A program made the translations under genes and the position numbers. The notes beneath the pieces were generated by a model. It saw nothing but the letters and a program-made list of their open reading frames with translations, did not search any database and had not been told where the DNA came from. A stretch of 64,000 nt of DNA from Sapria himalayana (lineage: Eukaryota > Streptophyta > Magnoliopsida > Malpighiales > Rafflesiaceae): positions 1,956,501 through 2,020,500 of the forward strand of contig JAREIK010000385.1 in NCBI GenBank assembly GCA_029783825.1. The letters run 5' to 3'. Position 1 is the first letter of the stretch; each line of letters begins with the position of its first letter. Shown piece by piece: positions 46,273-59,000 of the stretch.

Positions 46273-46347
46273 CATTTTCACTAACTCATATACATGTAGT
46301 ACAAAGCATAACAAGTGTGTTTCTATTTGATCACCAATATCTATGGT
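44691..46347. other. Intergenic DNA 3' of the MFS gene
   Basis: AT-rich. It contains a low-complexity 'aagaaaatcaag' run (45765-45965; a spurious Phe-rich open frame on the minus strand) and a GA microsatellite (46232-46270), about 80 bp beyond the MFS stop codon. No gene. Confidence 0.55.
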
Positions 46348-47799
46348 TCAATGAAAAGAAGATTGGGGAATACAAAACAGGCCTCTGGGATAAAGCATTT
46401 GGTAAACGGGGCGTAATCTAGCAGTTAATATAATGCTCAGCAAGACCCCCAATGCACATAAACATGATAGAACAAGAAAGGTTACCCAAAAACAATTAGG
46501 GCCTAAGCATGAAGAGCTACCCTGCCTGGAAGCTTCTAGATCATACACATAGCCTGCGAGAAGACCTGAGAAAAGAAGGGCTCCCACAGGATTCCCCAAC
46601 AACACGAAGTTGTAGATCACACCAAAATGTTTCAATCCGAAAAGTTCCGACACGGCCGGCACCATCACGGCATACAAAACCCCATAGCAGATGCCTAGCA
46701 GCGCCGTCCCTGCGTAGAGAATAGTGCTCACTGTGTATCTCAATAGAATGAAAGTTATCACCATGATCATCTCTGCGCATGTCATCCACAAGGTTCGAGG
46801 AATCATTCTCGTCCTGGAATCATATGATTGTGTTGTGTTAATCAAGAAATGTAATTTGCACGAGGTGGGCCCCAGCCCAACTGGGATGTGCCCCAACTGG
46901 GTGGTGGCCCAACTAGGTCGTGGCCCAACCAATTGAGCCCTAAAGAAAGGTGGGACAACCTGGCCCATTTAAAGAGGGTAGATGGTGGGAACCAAACTGT
47001 ATGCAACCAATTTACCTATAAAGATCCACAGTCAACCATTAATACTATTGACTATGTCTAAGTTGTATTAACCATAATAAACATGTTCTAGAACACAATT
47101 TATTGAATTATTTTTTATTGAGTATGTTTGAATTGTATAGAACGAGTCATTCAGATAGGTTTGATTAATTAATTTGAGTAAAATTCAATTCCATTTAATG
47201 TAAATTAAATTTAAATTTAAATTATTTAATTAACATTATATTTTTTTTTCATTCTACCATGTTATTTTATGTGAATAACAAATATGAATCTATCTCTCTC
47301 TCTCTATCTTTATATCTATCTATCTATCTCTCTCTCTTCTTTTCTTTTCCTCTTCTAATACTGCAAGAACTAGATTTGAGGATGTGTGGTGTGCTCGAGC
47401 ATTAATCATCACAATAACACTTGATTTTTCAAAATGATATCAGGACTTACCATTGAGAAATATACATTTTTAGCCATTTAGAAGTGTCTGTGCAAGTTTT
47501 TTTCTTATGATTTATCATTCAATTCTCTTTAGGTTTAAACAAATTAGTTGTTATAAGATGTTATTATAGACATCATAGAACATATAATTCTATAGTATCT
47601 ACCAGTTGATCTCTTGGCTAGGCCCTTTTTTTTGTAACCTTTTGATATATATATTGCCTATCTCATATTATATAATTTTAATAATAATAATAATAATAAT
47701 AATATAAATATAATATTTATAATAAATACAAATATTTGTCTAAACATGTCATAAATTCGCAGCACACTAAAGTATATACAATTAAATCTTAATTTATAA

Positions 47800-47837
<38 letters not shown>

Positions 47838-50800
47838 AATACTCAAATATCTACAATGACAAATGATTAATAGTAATATTTCTATAATATATACTTCTTA
47901 TACTACATGCGATAAAATTTGAAATTTAACATAATCATTGTATTTCTTTAGGCTATTGGGATGACTTATCATCTAGAAAGTCCTCATGTTGTATGCATAT
48001 ATTAAAGGTTATGTTTTGCTGTAATAACAAGTATCTTCATCCAAGAACAATAAATCTTAGGTTCGAGACACACTAGACACAACTTTTTGTGGGTATTACT
48101 ATCAAGAAATTAACTTCTCCTAGATCTCGTGCTAAAGAAGAAGCTTTGTGCACTAAGTATTGTCTCCTCCATTGCATTTCTCTAAGTTTTTGAATTGTAA
48201 ACTAATAAATAAAGAACATATACAATGTACTTTAGATCTTATATGGGCTGAGATTCATATAGTGATGTCCACTACACAAATAAAATCGTCTGTCCCTGTG
48301 TTGCACGGACACGAATACGGACACGGGGATACAACGCGACAAGATACGGGGACACGGTAAATTCTAAAAAACTAGGATACGGATACAACTAGGATACATC
48401 ATGATAAAAAAAACAAAATTAAAAATAAAAATTATTAATTATAAATATTAAGTATTTTAAAATAATTAAAAATACTGTATTTTAAAATAATTTAAAATTC
48501 TGAACTTAAGAGAGAGGAAAGAAAATTATGATTCTCTGAGCATATTCATAAAGATGACTGCAAGTGATAAGCACATAAGTAATGATAACTATAGACTCAC
48601 ATTAGATCTTTTGTCATATAAAATAATAATCATTCTCGATATATTTTATTTGCTCGTGAAATACTAAATTAATAATAATATGTTAAACTATATGACTATC
48701 ATAGTAAAGTATCGCCGATCTCTAAACTAACAAGCTCAGCTCTTCTAAAAAATGATTGATCAATTTAAAACTCATAAATAATCAAAATCATAATTTTATA
48801 TTCTATATTTATATATGACCTAAAAATAATTATTTATCATTTGCTTTACCAGTTAATAAAATTACCTCCAAAAAATGAGAGATAATGATGATTCATTTTT
48901 CTTTTGTGATCACAAGAATCTGACTAGAATCTGAATATGCTTCTACTCGGATATACTCTGCCTCTAAGTAAAATTAGAGATCATGGAGCCCTTGTCATAT
49001 ATCTAAGAATTTGAAAAACCATGTCGATATGAATCTATATGTAAAAACTAAAAATCAAAAAAATAATTAACTATACTAATAACATAAATAATATCGATAT
49101 GTCGAGATCAAATAAAATATTAAAAATATATTTACTCTATGAATAAAACTATACATCATATATAAGCACCCTTAAAACCTAGAAAACACCTTAGGGCATT
49201 CAGGATTTTTCATTTGAAACTTGATTTACAAAATTAATTTCAATTGAGATATACATAAATGTTACAAATAAGTCACGTCGAGCCAGCATGCCTATTTCAT
49301 AGGGTAGCCCAGCATGACCCACTAGCCCATTGGTAACCCGACATGACCCATACAGTGTTTGACCCAACATGGTTCAAACCCAAGCCAATATGGGTTCTAC
49401 TAGGGCTCACCCGGGCATGGGCTAACAATTAGCCGTGGCTCAATAAAAATGACATGTGATATTCAATATCTGACTTGGGTCAAGATTTCTGCCCGACCTG
49501 AGGCACAACTTGGGCATGTTTCATCATCAGACTAAATTTAGCCTGGGAAGGCATGTTTCGAGGAGCATGTTGTGGCATGTGCTATTGTGGAATGCAGGCC
49601 GACCTCCTATTCCAACATGACACATGCTACAAGCCATTTCAGTCCATGCATATGAGCAATGCCAAATGACATGATCAAAGAAAATTGAAAAGAACAAAAA
49701 AAAAAAAAAAAGCTTCAAGCTTTGAAAAAGTATAGAAATATGAGCAAGCAACAACCTGACAAAGTATTCAGAAGCAGCGCCAGATCCGATACGCCCAACA
49801 AAATTGCAGAAGCTAAAGAGTGCTAGCAGTGTTGTAGTGTCGTTTAGGCCAAATGCAACTCCAATCTGAGCCAAATTATTAAGGACGGTGACCCCAGAGC
49901 CAACGCCGAGAAAATAAACAGCCCAGAGGAGCCAAAAATCAGCTTTCATGAGAGCCTCCTGCAATTTAAAATCCTCCCCCCTTCTTGGCTTCCTCTTGTT
50001 CTTCACGGCTCCTTCTCCCACAGCAAGAAGAATCTCTACATCAGAAGCATCTTCACTTTCAGCAAAACTCCCAAGAAAACCAGCTGAAGAAGATGACATT
50101 AGCAGTGGCTCTTTTGATGTCGATCCGCCTTGCTGCAGGGCCAAATGATCAGTGGGATCTCTGAATGAGAGATTTCTTTGAGATTTCTCAGGAAAAACTG
50201 TCATTTTGATAGGAATAGCAAGGGGAGACATCAGAAGAAGAATCATCACGACGACCGATACACAAGAAACAGAGTTGCTTTGTGAAATCGTGTGGCTTAT
50301 TATTGTGATCGTGAGAAGATAAATGGCAAGAACAACACTGGAAGCTTGGGTGAGTATGAAATGGATATGGACCGAGGAATCCTCTCCGGAGATTGGAGAA
50401 CAGGGGCGAATAAGTAACATCATCACTAAGCAGATCACAGGAATGCCAAATGCAATGAACCCAATCAGCTTTGGAGCAGAGTTCTTGAAAACTATGCTGT
50501 ACAGAACAGTGTAAACTGCTGCAGAAAGACCAACGTAACCTTTCAGAATGCCAGAAACGGTGCCCCTGCTGAGTGGGAAGTTCCTCATATTGGTTACCAG
50601 AACGGCTGTGCCAAACCATGCATTACTATTCGTCGCCACGACGAGTGCAAACCATAACTGCCATAACAAAGATTACAAGGTGAGACAGATAGAGCATCTT
50701 CTTGGCATCGTGTTTCAATGCTCACTCCTCGACAATTTTTCCAATATTCCATAATCAAATTCTTACAATACTGATCATTAGATCATAGACTGGAGTAATT

Positions 50801-51279
50801 GTGTTAGTGAAACGCGATAAAATGGAATTTAAGAAACAGCCATTTAATTAATACAACTCGGACAAGTATCTGCTACCTCGACAAGTTATAAGTTTGGCCT
50901 GCACGGGAACATATAAACAGAGGAAGAGAAGTGATTGTGGTTCACTCACCAGCCAATAGGGCAACCCAATTACAGTTTCAGTAACGGCGAGCCACAGAAC
51001 GCCATACCCAGTGAAACAAGAAACAATACCGACAGAGAGAACCACCCATGGAGGGAATTTGTTGCAGGCAATACCTGGGAGCAAGCCCACGTTCTCTCCG
51101 ATATCATTGGCCACGCCTAGGATTGTTACCTGCTGCTGATTGAAACCTAGAACTGATTTCAGTGCCGAAGAATACAGCGGAAAATTGTACGCATTTCCTG
51201 CTGATATCTGAACCCATACTGCAGCTGCTAAGCCCACCCATGGAGGCCTGCTACCTGCTTTCAGCACTATATTTGGCAT
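46348..51279 (-). CDS. Nodulin-like / NFD4-type major facilitator transporter
   Basis: A multi-pass membrane protein of the plant Nodulin-like MFS family; relatives include NFD4, and substrates are mostly unknown. Three exons on the minus strand, 51279-50950, 50657-49756 and 46813-46348, join with GT-AG introns in one frame to give about 565 residues, a normal family length. Exon 1 has the PPWVGLAAAVWVQISAGNAYNFPLYS start and hydrophobic helices. Exon 2 has TNMRNFPLSRGTVSGILKG and, after a cytoplasmic loop containing EDFKLQEALMKADFWLLW, the GVGSGVTVLNNLAQIG segment. Exon 3 opens with R-MIPRTLWM and carries SELFGLKHFGVIYNF, a family signature, ending SSFH. The second intron (46814-49755, 2.9 kb) is packed with repeats. 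No lesion is seen, so probably functional. Confidence 0.9.
46860..46960. repeat. Short minisatellite at the intron 2 / exon 3 side
   Basis: 'gcccaact(g/a)gg(t/a)' recurs about four times (cccagcccaactgggatg, ccccaactgggtggtg, gcccaactaggtcgtg, gcccaacc). GC-rich within an AT-rich intron of the MFS gene. Confidence 0.55.
47270..47345. repeat. TC/TATC microsatellite
   Basis: (TC)n and (TATC)n tracts inside the second MFS intron. Confidence 0.85.
47990..48150 (-). repeat. Satellite-family monomer in MFS intron
   Basis: 'aacaagtatcttcatccaagaacaataaatcttaggttcgagacacactag...tactatcaagaaattaactt' follows the motif order of the HDA2 intron repeats (attcatccaagag...ggtctcaaatttgagactcatc...attatcaa...attaa). 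One diverged copy. Confidence 0.5.
48290..48400. repeat. 'ggacacgg/gatacgg' minisatellite
   Basis: The words 'ggacacg' and 'gatacgg' alternate (cacggacacgaatacggacacgg, gatacggggacacgg, ggatacggatac). Similar short stretches are common in plant repeats. It lies in the second MFS intron. Confidence 0.5.
48540..49010 (-). pseudogene. Ty1/copia RNase H relic, second copy
   Basis: Aligns in order and orientation with the relic at 4880-5350 ('atattttatttgctcgtgaaatac', 'agtaaagtat(c/t)g(c)c', 'ttctaaaaaatgattgatcaatttaaaactcataaataatc', 'tcacaagaatctgactagaatct'). Decayed, with no open frame. Inside the second MFS intron. Confidence 0.55.
49270..49530. mobile_element. hAT subterminal fragment in MFS intron
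   Basis: A GC-richer stretch full of 'cccg(a/g)catg', 'gggctcacccgggcatggg' and 'agcccagcatgaccc' words like those at the ends of the hAT copies here. No terminal repeat is preserved. Confidence 0.4.
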
Positions 51280-51985
51280 CTTCTCACATGCTGTTCAGAC
51301 TGGGCATTTTCAGTAACCAGAATCTAAGAAACAAGACTACGATCACGACCACGATCAACTGCTAAGCCTAGACATGTCTCTTCGAAAAAACACGGAAATT
51401 AATTTGGATTTTGGCACTCCCACTCTCCTTAATATATTTTTTTTATTAAGATTCCATTTGTAAAATATTAAACAAAATATGATTGCTAAGGTCATCTAAT
51501 TATATGTAACAAATATTTGACTTATAAAATTTTATAAATTTTAAAACAAAAAAATATCAATTATAAAAATGGGTTGCATCATACCCAATCCACCCTAGAT
51601 TTCTAAAGGTGGAGGTGTTTAGAATCATACATACAGCCTCCATGTCATATTAAATATTAACTTATGGAATGCCACATGAAATGTATCACTACGTCAAAAC
51701 ACTAAGTCCATGACAGATGGGTGCACCAAGGCAGGTGGATTATGGTAGATTATGGGTTTCATCTGGATCAGGTGGTCTCATTTGATATATTTAGTAGCAT
51801 GGGAGCATAGGCTACAGGGGGTGAAAGTTAAGTGTGTGAGAGCAAATTTTCAAGGTGCTATCATGGTTACACCAAGAGGTGATATTGCATCATAGGGTGG
51901 GTGGTGGATGCCCCATTGGTCTGGCATGAGTCAACACAAGCATAGGTGGTGATATAGTTCATTATGAGCAAGTGGTGGTTAATAG
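51280..51985. other. MFS promoter side, no other gene seen
   Basis: Upstream of the MFS start codon; should contain its promoter and leader (minus strand), but no single motif can be assigned. Otherwise AT-rich. Confidence 0.45.
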
Positions 51986-52660
51986 ATTTATTCATTTGAA
52001 ATTTATAGAAGTGTTTGCATGAGGAGGCATACCAGATTGGACGAGGGAGTATCATAGACTATTATTTGGCTGTGTCTTTGACTTCTATTGGCCATATTTA
52101 GTTTGAGATTCATATTCTTTTTGTAAGTCATGTGATCATTGTCAAAAGACAACCAGTTCAAGTAGAAAAGATTGGAGTTTTTGCTTGGGCGATGACTTGT
52201 GAGCATGTAGGGATGCATATAAGATGCCCATTTATTTGGTACTTTATTGATTGTTGTTGGGGAAGCCATGCTACCTTCCAGTTGAGTTAGAACATGAAGC
52301 TTACTGGGCTATCAAAAGTTTCAACATGGAGATGGATCAAAGTGGAGAACACAAGAAGTCGCAACTACATGAGTTAATAAAAAATTTATAATGATGCCTA
52401 TCAGAATACAATGATTTATAAGGAAGAGATGAAGGCTTTTCTTGACAATATGATCTCTAGAAAAGAGTTCAGAGTTGGTCAAGAGTCATTTTATTCTAGT
52501 CGTGGTTTTGTTTGTTTTCGAGCGAGTCTCATTCTAGTTGGATTGAATGTTTTATTGCTACTAATGTTTTTCCTCATTGTGTAGGTGAAATTCAAAGTAA
52601 ATTGTAAAATATCCAAGGTTAATGGTCACATACTTTAACCTTTCCACAAAAGTCCCCTAG
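51986..52660 (+). pseudogene. Ty3/gypsy integrase relic
   Basis: Plus-strand frames show an integrase zinc-binding end, FYWPYLV-stop-DSYSFCKSCDHCQKT (52083-52160). About 100 bp later comes the C-terminal part: CYLPVELEHEAYWAIKSFN, then QLHELIKNL-stop, NDAYQNTMIYKEEMKAF, RKEFRVGQ, and a frameshifted NVFPHCVGEI-like end with VNGH. This order is typical of Athila-type gypsy pol. Most of the catalytic core is missing and stops interrupt the rest. No LTR was recognised directly downstream. Confidence 0.75.
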
Positions 52661-53387
52661 TAGAGACTGTGGAAAAATTAGGACTCTGAGGATCCGATTT
52701 TTACTAATTGAAAAAAGAAGCATTGAGTAGATCTAATGACAATAAACAATGGTGTTGTTTTGGGGGAAACCTAAGGGGAGTTCATCTCTTCATCTTCTTA
52801 TTTATTCTTGCATAGTTTGTATGTAACCTTACATTAGAGACAATGTAAGTTTTATAGGCAGTGTTGAAAATTTATGTATTTCAAAAAAAAAAACTTTTTT
52901 TGAATCATGGTTTTCAATGATTCTTGGTTGTGTATACCATGAGTAAGATTCAATTAGGCTTAAAAAATTCATTGGAATGAATAAATACTTAACCTTCCAA
53001 CTCAAAATTAATTAATCTTGCAAGTTTCCTATACAATAATAGTGACCGAATATGGAGGACAAAAGCTAGAGAGATTTTGAGTCATCCATATCAATTTCAC
53101 TATTTTCTTTCAAGTGAAATATTATTCTGTGGATTTGTTTCTTTAGAACTTGCCTTGATTGTCTTCGAAGTCATATTGACACATGCATGCAAGAAAATGA
53201 TCAATATCTTCTTTCTTATCGGTTAAATAACCCAAACAATTTTCCTTTTAAATAATTTTTCCCTTTGTTGAACCTATTTTTAATCTATATTCATTTATTG
53301 TGAACTCACCATACAAGCTTAAAACCACCAAAAAAACAACTTTCTCACCCTAGGTATAGAATTAGTGGAGCACTATTCAACATTATG

Positions 53388-53424
<37 letters not shown>

Positions 53425-53544
53425 AACTATATAGTATTTAATTTGTTTTGTTATCTATTTCCTTAACACTCTATTTTGTTTAACTATTTTATTTATAAGT
53501 GCATGAACTAATATGATGAGAGAGTTGATACATGATATTGGAAT
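52661..53544. other. Downstream of integrase relic, no gene seen
   Basis: AT-rich DNA, possibly the decayed 3' part of the gypsy element. It ends with a TG microsatellite (about 53400-53424). Confidence 0.45.
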
Positions 53545-53985
53545 AATAATGAGGGTCCCACTACCAGGTCAATGGAAAAAATTTTTTTTTGGGGCATTAC
53601 CCAATCCGCTTTGAAGATCCAAACCATTCTATTTTATATAGAACCCTAATTGTTATGTGTGTGTGTGTGTGTGTGTGTGTGTGGTGTATCTGTAATCACA
53701 AATGTGTGCTCTATTCTTTTTTTCTCTCTTGATTATGTACTAAAACTTTTTGAGGTTATTAAATCTGAAAGTATTACTCAATTTTTTGGTGGACATAACT
53801 AGTTGTATTGAATTACTGGTGAACCACAATAAAACTGATATTTGTCTATGGTTGTGTTTTGTTCTTCTTGTTCCTTATGATATTTTATTATATTTTGCAC
53901 AATCCATTTATATTACATTCAATATAATTACTATATATATACACATAGACAAAGAATTCTAACAGCTACAAATAAGTATAGCAGT
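53545..53985 (+). repeat. LTR-like repeat, copy 3
   Basis: 'atgagggtcccactaccaggtcaatgg', 'gaagatccaaaccattctattttatatag' and 'ttggtggacataactagttgtattgaattactggtgaaccac' match the order of the copies at 24.5-25.45 kb. It contains a TG microsatellite (about 53656-53682) absent from the other copies. Confidence 0.5.
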
Positions 53986-54639
53986 GTTTAGATTGTGCAA
54001 AGGCTACTTGACTGGTTAAACGGAACATGTTCTCAATTTGGGTGTTTCATTATTAACTTTTATTTTTTGTTTGTTTGATCTAGAAAAAAAAATAAGAAAA
54101 TGAAAAAAAGAAAATAAAAAAAAATGCGTGATAAAGGAAATTGTTTTAATCTATGTTCAAAGTTCCTCTTAGATTATAAGGGAGTATATTTATGCGTGAT
54201 ATCTAAAATGGTGGAAATTTTTGTAAAAGTTTATTCCCTATGCAAATGAAAAGTGCTCTTTTCAAAGCATGAGTTTTACATGGTTAGATGTTTTAAATTC
54301 AAATTGAAGAAGTGGTTGAGTGGAGTGACTAGTATTATATGTCTAATTTTTAAGCTTGAGTTGATTTATTCTCTCCACTAGTTTCAATGGCTTCTAAGCT
54401 GCACTTTCCAATATTTTCTACCTTGATCCTAAGCCACATTACAACCTTTGAAAAGTCCTTGTGATTTATGTTATGCATGTGATCGTAGTAGTGAAACATG
54501 ATAATATATATAAACTTATGGTAGATCATTTACTTTGGAATGAACGTGAATTAAACACATACTTTTAAAACACCTGAAAGTTGAGTATTTATTGCTGTGA
54601 TGGTCTACATATTTAGTTTAATCCATTTATGAGAGAAAA
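53986..54639. other. AT-rich DNA, no gene seen
   Basis: No recognisable feature. Confidence 0.4.
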
Positions 54640-56050
54640 TACTGACTAAATTATTGTAAGTCAGTATTGTGACTTTAGGTTAATTCAAACACATACTAAT
54701 AAAGCCACAATCATTCCTAGTATTGTGACTTTAGGTTATAAAGATTAGATTAGATGTATTAGTCATGATCATTCCCAAAATTACAAATTTTTATTCTAGA
54801 AAGAAATTGTCTTAGTCACAGTCATTTCCAATACCTTGACATTATGTTCTAAAAGATTGTTACATTGGTCATGGTACTCATTGCTATTGTAACTTTGGTA
54901 CTTTTGAGAAGATTTGATGAGACAAAAATTATAACCTCAAGCCATCACTATAGCTTCCAACTAAAATCATCACATGATGCCTCAAAGTATTTAAACAACA
55001 CTTAGAAGAAATAAAGAAAAAGGGCTAGAGGAATTGGGTCTCAATCTAAAAGCCACTACAAGCCCTAGGTGCTATGACTCCAACCCCCAACTAGGGGCAA
55101 ATTCAAGGTTAACGAGGGTAACACTTGATTGAGTTTAGGTTTTGACACTTAGATACATATTTGAGCATGCATTAGGAACTCTTGATTCATTTGATATGCC
55201 TCTCAACATATTTTGCATGAAATCTTTTTTAATGTTAGACTTAATTGATATCTAAGGTTAAATCATGTACTTGTGTGTGATAGACATATTACTTTTTTAT
55301 GATTAATATTTGTGTTAATTTTACATTGTGGAATATTGATTGATATGAACATGTTATAGGACTAAAATTTAGGATTATTGCTATATCATATTTTTATGTA
55401 TGTTGAGCATGGTGGATGGTATAAGTATATCATGAGACGTACTCATGTGAACAATAAGAAGAAAGTAACAACTATTCTAATCTTAAAATGCAAGATAAAT
55501 TCTTGTGCAAAAACTTTAGTTAGAGGGAAATTTAATCATTTCTAGTATGATGCTCACTAAGCCAAAAATACAATAAGCTCATGACTAATTATTATGTATT
55601 TCTAAAAAAACTAACCTCAAGTAATATGGGGGTTAAGTAGAACATCTATCCTAGGAATTTCATCATAGTATGTGAGTCATATATTAGTCATGGTAGATAG
55701 AAACAAATAAGTCATGTGATACATGCAAGATATGATGGTGGTAACAATAATATCAATCAAATTTTATTGTATAATTTTTATATGTGAGATTCATAGAGAG
55801 AGTATATTAATTATCATATATATAATACTTATGAAATTAAAAGTATTAATACATTTATTACCACATTATCTCATGTCTTTAAGACATTAGAGGTCAAAAG
55901 AATAGAAGACATGGTGATTGAGCTATCAATGGAACAATATGTTACTTCAATGGTGAATCAAGAGGACAACTAAGAAAGGATTATCCTTGGTAGTGATAGT
56001 TTAAGGATGATAACCACCTTGTTTTCCAAGAAGGCACATAAGTATTTTTA
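54640..56050 (-). repeat. Left LTR of the gypsy element
   Basis: Direct repeat partner of 57430-59000. Its start holds a diverged tandem repeat of about 53 bp ('tagtcat...attcccaataccatgactttgt', near 54680-54890) also present in the other LTR. Confidence 0.5.
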
Positions 56051-56439
56051 TACTAATCTACCATTCATTCAGTAATCAAACACAACATTAAATAAATGCT
56101 TGAAAATTTTCTTCACACACAAAGAAGTAAGTTAACCCTAGCATCAAAATATCTTGTTGAAAACTCATGCTGATCAATTCAATTAGAGAAGTAGTTAGTT
56201 TACTATTGATTGCTCATACTACCAACTTTGTTCCTATGTGATCGATATCTCAACTTATATTCATTTTATAATTTATATGACTCATATACTTGCATGATTA
56301 TATTGAATGAGAGACAATCACTCAGCAAGATTTTTGGATCGTGTCTTTCCAAAATAAGATTTGACACCATCACAAATTCACAACACCAATGGCACCTTCA
56401 TAAATGACTCCAATTTCCAATCACAAATTTTATTTCACT

Positions 56440-56640
56440 TTAATTCAGCTCAATTTTTTAGCTACTCAAAAGTATCACATATGTGTTAAAAGTAGTTTAG
56501 CCACTCTTTTATATTAATCACCATATCATCAATATATACTTTCATAGTCTTTCCTAATAATTCCTAGAATATCTTATTACTATGCTTGGAAAAGTATCTC
56601 TACTACTTTTTTAGCTTAAATGCATTACCTTGTAGACATA
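56440..56640 (-). pseudogene. Ty3/gypsy reverse transcriptase relic
   Basis: The minus strand reads ELLGKTMKVYIDDMVI followed, after a gap and a stop, by HICDTFE-LKN. This is the gypsy RT active-site pattern (IGKTMEVYIDDMLVKS...H...L...F..L). Upstream, GNAFKLKK resembles the M-PFGLKNA motif. Stops and frameshifts show it is inactive. Confidence 0.65.
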
Positions 56641-57429
56641 TGATTTATATGAGAGGGTGAGGAAGAAATGCTTGTATGAATTATGTAGATGCATCATAAT
56701 TTAATGGTAGGTAGAGAATGTCTAAAAATGAGAGCATTCCATTAACAATTTTGGAAACCATAATCTGATCAATTTGAAGAAATGTAAATTTATCTATCAG
56801 AAAGCAATACTTAGATCAATATAGTTGATGTTGACATTCTATTTTCTTTCTATCTTAACACAATATCCATGTTTACTAGTGAACTTAGGTATTTTTCTCC
56901 CCATAAGAACAATGCACCCAACAAGTTAATAACTCCATCATGTGTGATTCTTGAGAATATCATGAACATGTTAGGGGCCACAGATAAGTGTATTCAATTA
57001 TTATTTGATACTCTATGTATCAATTTTTTTTGAATGATTTGACATGTATTTACTATTGTATTTATACATATTTAAGCATTTATTGTAGAAATTTCACTAA
57101 ATGTCTATGTTAATGAATGTTAGTGAAATAATATTTATTTTGGGTGAAATTTATAGACTCGGTAGATCGAAGACTTAAATGAGAGAGAAATGATAGAGTT
57201 GTGATATTTCCAATTCATGATTGGGTATATCTTCTATAATCTTACTAAGTAGTTATAACATTACTTATTGGCTAATTCTACAAACCAATCATAATAATAT
57301 TTATACATCACAACTATACTATTAAGTTGAAATAATTATTTCACTATGTAACATAGTCTTTATGTATATGATATTTTCTTTAAGTTATAGTCATATTATC
57401 TCTAAAACACATATCGACTGCCACATTAT

Positions 57430-59000
57430 TTTCACATCGTCGTAACTAAGAACCCCATTATTATAATTAGTCATGGTAATTTATAACACCGAGAATTATT
57501 CAATATATATCCAAAACACCAAGTATTTTGAGTTTCAATATTATTTTCCACCATGATATTTTGTTTCAAGGGCATATACTATAGTCATGGATTTTTCAAT
57601 ACCATGACTTTGTACTCCAATGAGAAAATACCAAATTAGTGGTCATTACCAATGGCATGAATTTTGTCTTACAATGAGTGAATAATTCATTCATAGTCAT
57701 TTCCTATGCTATGACATTTTCACCATAGAGAAAAGATCAAACTATAACCATTCCTTGTGTCATCACTTTGTTTTCTAGAGAGAGTTTATCTCACTCATGA
57801 CTTTTCTAGTACCACCACATCATATTCTAAAGGGGAGTTGCTTGAGTCATGACATTCATCACTACCATGTACTCTCGAAAAGATTTGATAAGACAAGAAA
57901 ATCATAATCTTAAGCTAGTATAGTAACTTCCATCTTAAAGTATTCCTTAAAGTATATAAGTAATACTTAAAGAAAAAGAGAAATAAAAGAGTAGGAGAAT
58001 TGAATTTTGAGCCAATCATGAAAAAACTATGGCCCACAAATTACAAACTCTCAATTAGGAGAAAATCCAACGTAAAAACAAGTAATATTTGATTGAGTTT
58101 AGGCTTTGACGCTTAGATCCTCACTTTGGCTTTCAATGGGGGACCTACATTCCATGATATTCCTTTCAAAATATCTATTATGGATTTTCCCCTAATTTAA
58201 GCTAAATTGAGATCTATGATTAGTGTAATATATTAATGTGTGATGAATAGATGATTTTATAAAGTTTATGTCTGTTTTGATATTATAGTTTAGAAGTTAA
58301 TAGATATGAAGGTTAATTAGAACTATAATTAAGGATTTTCATTATTTCATAGGTTTATATGTGTTGGTTATGATAGATGATGGCAAGTATGACATGGAAG
58401 ACACCAATGCAATATGGTAAGAAATAAGTGATAACCTTTCTAATCTTAACATATAAGTTAACCCTATATGTAAAAATCTAAGATTAATATAAGTTCAATC
58501 ATTATAAGGTTGGTGTTTACAAAATCAAAAGAACGAACACACATAGGACCAATCCATTATATATACACTTCTAATCTTACCATGGTATCAAAGTCATGTG
58601 TTGATTATGATAGATGATCGCAAGTAAGTCATGGAGTACATGCAAGGGAATATACTTCATATGATGATGACAACCCTAATAATCAATTCTTCTTGTTTGA
58701 TTTCCAAAGATTTGATTTATGGGAAGCCATATGTTCATTCTCATGAGCATTATGCTTACAAGCTAAAAATATAAATAAATATATTTATTATCATATCATC
58801 TCATATCTTCAAAACATTAAAGGTATATGAATAGAAGTGTATATTCAAAGTAATTATTAAGGGCACATGTAAATTTATGCATATCTTAAAAGGAGTAAAT
58901 ATGTGAATGACTCATGAGCAGAATAAGGTATGGCTTTGATGAAAAAATATCAAGGAGAAAACTATGAAAGAATCATTAGTATGACTTTATTAAGATGCCC
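57430..59000 (-). repeat. Right LTR of the gypsy element
   Basis: Direct repeat partner of 54640-56050, about 3 kb away. 57590-57870 holds about five diverged units of 52-55 bp ('tagtcat...ttcc...ccatgactttgt...ctagagag'). Confidence 0.5.

Larger units (their letters stand above)
54640..59000 (-). mobile_element. Decayed Ty3/gypsy LTR retrotransposon
   Basis: Two direct repeats of about 1.4-1.5 kb (54640-56050 and 57430-59000) flank a minus-strand reverse-transcriptase relic. Shared landmarks include 'agattgatgagacaaaaat/agatttgataagacaagaaaat', 'gattgagtttagg(t/c)tttgac(a/g)cttagat', 'gtcatg(t/g)a(g)ta(c)atgcaag' and 'catta(g/a)aggt'. The copies are heavily diverged, so the insertion is old. 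The internal region is short (about 1.4 kb), so much of pol and gag is deleted. Edges are approximate. Confidence 0.6.
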
